NCBI GenBank assembly: GCA_001689485.1
Contig: LUJQ01000074.1
Span: 46,760-110,759, forward strand
Length of the DNA stretch: 64,000 nucleotides
Origin: Bacteroidales bacterium M6
GTDB taxonomy: Bacteria > Bacteroidota > Bacteroidia > Bacteroidales > Muribaculaceae
Direction: 5' to 3'
The notes below the pieces were generated by a model, which was not told the DNA's origin, made no database searches, and was given only the letters and a program-made list of their open reading frames with translations. The position numbers and the translations under genes are program-made. This document shows positions 59,056-64,000 of this stretch, one piece after another (position 1 is the first letter of the stretch; every line of letters begins with the position of its first letter).

Positions 59056-60648
59056 ATGGAAGCTAACGAAGCTAAAAAACCAAAACGTCCGAGAATCGGT
59101 CAGCCGATGGGTCTCGGTGACAACCAGAATCATGGCCCGGAAAGCCATTACGAGAATTCATTCAATGCAAACGGTAATGTAGAAAATACACCTGCCGACG
59201 GAGAACGCCATGAAGGATTCCAGCATGACCGTCCCTATCAGCCGCGCAACAACTATAACCGCCCGCAGGGAGGTTATCAGCAGCGCCCCGGCGGTTATAA
59301 CCGTCCGCAGGGCGGCTACCAGCCCCGCAACAATTACGGGCCGCAGGGTGGTTACAACCGTCCCCAGCGCCCCGGAGGCTATCAGCCGCGCCCCTATAAC
59401 AACCGTCCCCCCATGCAGCATGATGCACCGGCCGATGGTGTGGCTACACCGGTAGCCGAAGGCTCTACGCCGGAACAGGCACAGCAGCCGATGCAGGGCG
59501 GTTACCAGCCGCGCAACAACTATAACCGCCCGCAGGGAGGTTATCAGCAGCGTCCCGGCGGTTACAACCGTCCGCAGGGAGGCTATCAGCCGCGCAACAA
59601 CTACGGCCAGCAGGGCGGTTACCAGCAGCGTCCCGGCGGTTACAACCGTCCGCAGGGAGGTTACCAGCCCCGTAACAACTACGGCCAGCAGGGCGGTTAC
59701 CAGCAGCGTCCCGGCGGTTACAACCGTCCGAACCAGCAGGGTGGTTACCAGCCGCGCAACAACTACGGCCAGCAGGGTGGTTACAATAACCAGCAGGGCG
59801 GCTATATGAACAACAACCGCCGTCCCAACGGGCCTGGCAACCGTTTCCAGAAAGGCCCCATCCGTCAGGGCAAGAGCTTTACCCCGCGCCCCAAGCGCAT
59901 AGAATATGAGCTGCCGCTCCCCGATCCGGATGAAAAAATCCGCTTGAACAAGTTCATGGCAAACGCCGGGCTTTGCTCACGTCGTGAAGCCGACGAATTC
60001 ATCCAGCAGGGTCTGGTGAAGGTCAACGGGCAGGTAGTGACCGAACTCGGTACAAAGATTTCGCACGACGATACTGTGGAATACGATGAAAAGGTTGTTG
60101 CACTCGAAAGCAAGTGCTATATCCTTCTTAACAAGCCGAAAGACTGCGTCACCACCTCCGACGACCCCAACGGCCGCACAACCGTGCTCGACCTCGTGAA
60201 GGGTGCATGCAATGAACGCATCTACCCTGTAGGGCGTCTTGACCGCAACACCACAGGTGTGCTGCTGCTTACCAACGACGGTGACCTTGCCTCGAAGCTT
60301 ACACATCCCAAATATGTGAAGAAGAAAATCTATCACGTATGGACTGACAAGGATATCGCCGAAGAGGATATGCAGCGTATCGCCGACGGTATCGAACTTG
60401 AGGACGGCCCTATCCACGCCGATGCAATCTCCTATGCTACGGAAACCGACCGCAACCAGGCCGGAATCGAGATTCATTCGGGACGTAACCGCATTGTGCG
60501 CCGTATCTTCGAGTCGCTCGGCTACCATGTGACCAAGCTCGACCGCGTATATTTCGCAGGGCTTACCAAGAAGAACCTGCCCCGTGGCCGCTGGCGTTAT
60601 CTGACCCAGGAGGAGGTGAACTTCCTCAAAATGGGTTCTTTCGAATAA
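59056..60648 (+). CDS. rluB: Pseudouridine synthase (RluB/RsuA family) with long Gly/Gln/Tyr/Arg repeat domain
   Basis: 530 residues, about twice the usual RluB core. Residues ~50-285 are low-complexity repeats of GGY with QPRNNY, QQRP and [13 protein letters not shown] occurs five times and a 26-residue unit is tandemly repeated (78 bp, e.g. 59608 and 59686). An Arg/Lys-rich patch follows. The catalytic part (~295-530) has an S4 RNA-binding domain ([21 protein letters not shown]), the active-site Asp in [18 protein letters not shown] and the end [19 protein letters not shown]...[17 protein letters not shown]. It should modify a uridine of 23S (or 16S) rRNA. The repeat region resembles RNA-binding or condensate-forming disordered domains. 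Confidence 0.93.
   Translation: MEANEAKKPKRPRIGQPMGLGDNQNHGPESHYENSFNANGNVENTPADGERHEGFQHDRPYQPRNNYNRPQGGYQQRPGGYNRPQGGYQPRNNYGPQGGYNRPQRPGGYQPRPYNNRPPMQHDAPADGVATPVAEGSTPEQAQQPMQGGYQPRNNYNRPQGGYQQRPGGYNRPQGGYQPRNNYGQQGGYQQRPGGYNRPQGGYQPRNNYGQQGGYQQRPGGYNRPNQQGGYQPRNNYGQQGGYNNQQGGYMNNNRRPNGPGNRFQKGPIRQGKSFTPRPKRIEYELPLPDPDEKIRLNKFMANAGLCSRREADEFIQQGLVKVNGQVVTELGTKISHDDTVEYDEKVVALESKCYILLNKPKDCVTTSDDPNGRTTVLDLVKGACNERIYPVGRLDRNTTGVLLLTNDGDLASKLTHPKYVKKKIYHVWTDKDIAEEDMQRIADGIELEDGPIHADAISYATETDRNQAGIEIHSGRNRIVRRIFESLGYHVTKLDRVYFAGLTKKNLPRGRWRYLTQEEVNFLKMGSFE
59608..59763 (+). repeat. 78-bp tandem repeat within the rluB-like gene
   Basis: Two adjacent 78-bp units (59608-59685 and 59686-59763), differing by a few bases, encode [15 protein letters not shown] plus [10 protein letters not shown]. 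Related partial units lie at 59230-59340 and 59500-59607. Confidence 0.8.
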
Positions 60649-60667
60649 AACATACACATATGCAGAT

Positions 60668-62062
60668 ATGAAACGTACGAAAATCGCCGAGCTTTATGCT
60701 TCGGCTGAAAGCCATATAGGCAAGGAAGTGTGCGTGAAAGGGTGGGTGCGCACCCACCGTGGTAACAAATATGTCCAGTTCGTCGCCCTTAACGACGGCA
60801 GCACCATCAAGAACCTCCAGGTGGTGTTCGACATGAACAATTTTACTGACGAACAGCTCAAACCACTCACCACAGGCTCTGCAATGAGTGTTACCGGGCT
60901 TTTGGTGGAGAGCCAGGGCAAAGGGCAGTCAATTGAAATCCAGGCTCGCGAGCTTGAAATATACGGCACTGCCGACCCTGAGGCATATCCCTTGCAGAAA
61001 AAAGGCCATTCGCTTGAATTCCTGCGTGAGATAGCCCACCTGCGTCCGCGCACCAACACCTTCTCAGCCGTGCTGCGTGTGCGTTCAACGCTGGCTTTTG
61101 CCATCCACCGTTATTTCCAGGAACGGGGTTTCTATTATCTGAACACCCCTCTCATCACTGCCAGCGACTGCGAAGGGGCCGGGGCGATGTTCCAGGTAAC
61201 TACATTGCCGCTCAACGAGTTGCCGCGCACTGAAGAGGGCGGGGTGGATTATTCGTGCGATTTCTTCGGCAAGCCGACGGCACTCACCGTGTCGGGGCAG
61301 CTTGAAGGGGAACTCGGTGCGACAGCCCTTGGCGCGATTTACACCTTCGGCCCTACTTTCCGTGCCGAAAATTCCAACACCCCGCGTCACCTCGCGGAGT
61401 TTTGGATGATTGAACCCGAAGTGTCGTTTATCGACATCAACGAGAACATGGATCTTGCCGAGGATTTCCTGAAATACTGCATCCGCTATGCCCTCGACCA
61501 CTGCCGCGACGATATCGAGTTCCTTGCCGAACACTATGACAAGGAGTTGGTGTCGCGTCTGGAATCGGTGCTTAACGGCGAATTTGTGCGCCTGAGCTAC
61601 ACCGAGGCTATCGATATATTGATTCAGTCGGGTCACAAGTTCGAATTCCCGGTGAAATGGGGTGTCGACCTCCAGAGCGAGCATGAGCGCTTCCTGGTTG
61701 AAAAGCATTTCAAGCGTCCTGTAATCCTTACGGGGTATCCCAAGGAAATCAAGGCGTTCTATATGAAGCTTAACGATGACGGGAAGACCGTGCGTGCCAT
61801 GGATGTGCTTTTCCCTGCTATCGGCGAGATTATCGGCGGATCCGAGCGTGAGGAAAACTACGACAAGCTGATTGGCCGCATCGAGGAGATGAATATCCCG
61901 ATGAAGGATATGTGGTGGTATCTTGACACGCGCCGTTTCGGCACCGTGCCTCATTCGGGCTTCGGTCTTGGTTTCGAACGCCTGGTGCTGTTTGTTACAG
62001 GCATGACCAACATCCGTGACGTGATACCGTTCCCACGTACTCCGAAATCTGCCGAATTCTAA
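60668..62062 (+). CDS. asnS: Asparaginyl-tRNA synthetase
   Basis: 464 residues. A class IIb aminoacyl-tRNA synthetase that attaches asparagine to tRNA-Asn. The N-terminal OB-fold anticodon-binding domain is at ~1-110 ([28 protein letters not shown]). Motif 1 lies around [34 protein letters not shown], motif 2 is [25 protein letters not shown], and motif 3 is [29 protein letters not shown]. The [18 protein letters not shown] insertion is typical of AsnRS. It starts 19 bp after the pseudouridine synthase, so the two may be co-transcribed and share the leader RNA. Terminator at 62108. Confidence 0.97.
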   Translation: MKRTKIAELYASAESHIGKEVCVKGWVRTHRGNKYVQFVALNDGSTIKNLQVVFDMNNFTDEQLKPLTTGSAMSVTGLLVESQGKGQSIEIQARELEIYGTADPEAYPLQKKGHSLEFLREIAHLRPRTNTFSAVLRVRSTLAFAIHRYFQERGFYYLNTPLITASDCEGAGAMFQVTTLPLNELPRTEEGGVDYSCDFFGKPTALTVSGQLEGELGATALGAIYTFGPTFRAENSNTPRHLAEFWMIEPEVSFIDINENMDLAEDFLKYCIRYALDHCRDDIEFLAEHYDKELVSRLESVLNGEFVRLSYTEAIDILIQSGHKFEFPVKWGVDLQSEHERFLVEKHFKRPVILTGYPKEIKAFYMKLNDDGKTVRAMDVLFPAIGEIIGGSEREENYDKLIGRIEEMNIPMKDMWWYLDTRRFGTVPHSGFGLGFERLVLFVTGMTNIRDVIPFPRTPKSAEF

Positions 62063-62107
62063 TCCTGCATACAGTTGGGTCTAAAGACCATCTGTAATAT
62101 CTAAACA

Positions 62108-62142
62108 GCCTCCATGATTGTGAAAACCGCAATCATGGAGGC
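62108..62142 (+). terminator. Terminator of asnS
   Basis: GCCTCCATGATTG (62108-62120) pairs with CAATCATGGAGGC (62130-62142), a 13-bp perfect stem with a 9-base loop, 45 bp after the asnS stop. Confidence 0.8.
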
Positions 62143-62207
62143 TTGTCTGTATAAGATGTTTTTTAGTCGGGTAGATTTTTCAAAATGAGGCTTATCTGTC
62201 AATGAAA

Positions 62208-62256
62208 AACGTGAGCCATAGGGGCTGAGGCATTCAGGCCTCCCATGGCTCACGTT
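62208..62256 (-). terminator. Terminator of recA
   Basis: AACGTGAGCCAT (62208-62219) pairs with ATGGCTCACGTT (62245-62256), 12 bp plus inner pairs. On the minus strand it is followed by TTTTTCATTG, as for a factor-independent terminator, 26 bp after the recA stop. Confidence 0.85.
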
Positions 62257-62282
62257 GTGTGCGGTTGCGCGGTTAATGCAAT

Positions 62283-63512
62283 TTATAAATCTTCCTCGAG
62301 GGAGAAGTCGTCATCCTCGTCAAGGTCGTCAAGGTCGAGATCGAGTGTGGCATCGTCATCATCGGGTTCCGATTGCTTTGATGCTGAGGGGGCGTCGTTG
62401 TCGGAATCCTCGTCATCGTCCTTTGCTTTCCCCTTTTTTGTTTTCGATTTGCCTGATGTCTGTGGTGCTGATTGCAGGGCTTCCATAATCTTCGCTTCCA
62501 GTTCTTCGGCAAGCTCAGGGTTGTCGAGTATGACCTGTTTGGCGGCATCACGACCCTGGGCTAGCTTGGATCCGTTGTAGCTGAACCATGAGCCGCTTTT
62601 TTGGATGATGTCGTATTCCACTCCTAAATCGACTATTTCACCGGCTTTCGAGATTCCTTCGCCGAACATGATGTCGAACTCGCAGCGTTTGAATGGTGGG
62701 GCAACCTTGTTTTTTACCACCTTGATTTTGGCGTGTTTACCGAACACGTTGTCACCGTCCTTGATAGAGTTGCCCGGACGTATGTCGACACGCACCGAGG
62801 CGTAGAATTTGAGTGCGTTACCGCCGGTAGTGGTTTCCGACGGGCCGAACATTACGCCGATTTTCTCGCGCAGCTGGTTGATGAATATGCACACCGTGTT
62901 GGTGCGTGAGATTGTTCCGGTGAGCTTTCTCATGGCTTGCGACATGAGGCGTGCCTGGAGGCCGACGTTGCGGTCGCCCATATCACCTTCGATTTCGCTT
63001 TTGGGTGTCAGTGCCGCCACAGAGTCGACCACGAGTATGTCGATTGCAGCCGAGCGTATCAGCTGTTCTGCAATTTCGAGCGCCTGCTCGCCGTTGTCGG
63101 GCTGTGCTATAAGGAGGTTTGTCACGTCGACACCCAGTTTTTCGGCATAGAAGCGGTCGAATGCATGTTCGGCGTCAATCATGGCTGCTATGCCGCCCTT
63201 CTTTTGTGCTTCTGCGATGGCATGCAGCGCGAGGGTGGTCTTGCCTGATGATTCCGGGCCGTAAATCTCGATAATACGTCCTTTGGGATATCCACCTACG
63301 CCCAGTGCATAGTTAAGCCCTATGGAACCGGATGGAATCACATCCACTTTCTCTACGGCTTCGTCGCCGAGCTTCATTATCGCACCGCGCCCATAGTTCT
63401 TCTCGATGTTGCTCAGGGCCTGGGTCAGTGCGTTGGCCTTAGCCTGCTTGGGGTCGACGTTTTTGTCGATTTTCTTGATCGGGGCTTTTTTCCCCTTTGC
63501 GGGTTTTTCCAT
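62283..63512 (-). CDS. recA: DNA recombinase RecA
   Basis: 409 residues, longer than typical RecA (~350). A basic N-terminal extension ([19 protein letters not shown]) precedes the core: Walker [19 protein letters not shown] (~78-95), [16 protein letters not shown], Walker [22 protein letters not shown], loop L1/L2 region [35 protein letters not shown] (here [16 protein letters not shown]...[19 protein letters not shown]). The C-terminus is an extended acidic Asp/Glu-rich tail (~360-409, [11 protein letters not shown]...[17 protein letters not shown]). It carries out homologous strand exchange and SOS co-protease functions. The acidic tail is a known modulator of RecA activity and is long here. 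Confidence 0.97.
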   Translation of the reverse strand: MEKPAKGKKAPIKKIDKNVDPKQAKANALTQALSNIEKNYGRGAIMKLGDEAVEKVDVIPSGSIGLNYALGVGGYPKGRIIEIYGPESSGKTTLALHAIAEAQKKGGIAAMIDAEHAFDRFYAEKLGVDVTNLLIAQPDNGEQALEIAEQLIRSAAIDILVVDSVAALTPKSEIEGDMGDRNVGLQARLMSQAMRKLTGTISRTNTVCIFINQLREKIGVMFGPSETTTGGNALKFYASVRVDIRPGNSIKDGDNVFGKHAKIKVVKNKVAPPFKRCEFDIMFGEGISKAGEIVDLGVEYDIIQKSGSWFSYNGSKLAQGRDAAKQVILDNPELAEELEAKIMEALQSAPQTSGKSKTKKGKAKDDDEDSDNDAPSASKQSEPDDDDATLDLDLDDLDEDDDFSLEEDL

Positions 63513-64000
63513 ATCCGTTATATCGTTTTTATTTGTTTTCGTTTGAGTCCTGTTGTTATGTAATGCAAAGTTAGTGCCTTGATGGGCAAATATGTTTCAC
63601 GGGCAGCTTAAAATTGCATAATGCGGCTTTTTGGTTGTCGTTTAGTCCGAATAAGCCGGTGTTGCCTTTGCCTTCAATCGGCCAGTTATGTTCACTTTCC
63701 TACAAAGATACTAATTTGCAATTATCCCGGACGAGTGTGGTATTTATTATTTTGAGTTTTTAAGACAGCTGCATGCTATATGGCAGGTTGCTGTGCTGAT
63801 TGCTGCCGTTTTTTTGTATTGATGATATTGGGAATTGGACAAAGATATTAAGCAATGTTAAACAGATGGATTGACACTGTGATATAATGCACGGATTATT
63901 AGTGTGTTATGATATGAATGGGTGTTCTATATATTTTTTTTGATTTTGGGGCGAACCTTTTCAGGCGGGGTGCGTTTTAATAGTACATAGCAAAATTACT
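63513..64000. other. Non-coding region upstream of recA
   Basis: 488 bp to the right window edge without a recognisable gene. On the minus strand TAACTTTGC (63573-63565) is an exact -7 box 53 bp before the recA start, and a second TATCTTTGT (63720-63712) lies further up. No LexA-type inverted repeat stood out by eye. The last ~250 bp are AT-rich with T-runs and may be the 3' or promoter region of a gene outside the window. Confidence 0.5.

Noticed and set aside
1..64000. CRISPR array, tRNA or rRNA genes, insertion sequence
   Set aside because: No regularly spaced repeats, cloverleaf-like sequence, rRNA core or transposase was found on reading; tRNAs were not searched computationally.

Overview
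The window is chromosomal DNA of a Bacteroidales bacterium, most likely a gut Muribaculaceae-like or Bacteroides-like species. This is inferred from gene content (BspA-like leucine-rich surface proteins, Omp28-type and choice-of-anchor proteins, a bile-salt-hydrolase-like enzyme, split glycine decarboxylase gcvPA/gcvPB). It is also supported by the recurrent Bacteroidetes promoter form TTG-N20-TAnnTTTG, found upstream of many genes. No rRNA, tRNA, CRISPR array, insertion sequence or prophage was recognised.

Layout. 1-8366 (minus strand) is a tripartite export locus: adaptor, ABC ATPase, two FtsX-type permeases and a TolC-like outer membrane protein, followed by a sigma-54 response regulator and its histidine kinase (cut by the window edge). 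8739-13301 (plus) holds housekeeping genes: trmB, an Mrp/ApbC ATPase, aroQ, an O-methyltransferase, ribF and a small membrane protein. 13485-18361 carries three secreted proteins of unclear role in AT-richer DNA. 18487-28112 holds a bile-salt-hydrolase-like enzyme, aspD, kup, dnaX, a glycosyltransferase and a flippase. 28282-40697 has three large surface proteins around ruvB and a first restriction-modification pair. 40966-47905 is a self-contained glycine cleavage locus: lipoate ligase, gcvT, gcvH, gcvPA, gcvPB and dihydrolipoamide dehydrogenase. 47999-51077 has two divergent cell-surface genes. 51207-51937 is a toxin-antitoxin module whose toxin frame is broken by a TGA. After lpxB comes an EcoRII/Dcm-type restriction-modification pair (53435-55925). 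The right end carries an orphan histidine kinase, a polyprenyl synthase, a pseudouridine synthase with a long Gly/Gln/Tyr-rich repeat domain behind a structured 5' leader, asnS and recA.

The points most worth following are: (1) a possible structured leader RNA with tiny upstream ORFs before the pseudouridine synthase; (2) the HigBA-like module with a good operator but a UGA inside the toxin; (3) short 7- and 8-bp tandem repeats that begin 4-6 bp after stop codons at three places; (4) two unrelated cytosine-5 restriction-modification systems, one with a palindrome in its leader; (5) a repeated inverted-repeat element at two intergenic sites; and (6) a sigma-54-like element plus a perfect 12-bp inverted repeat in front of the efflux operon. 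All calls come from reading sequence and translated frames; no database search was run.
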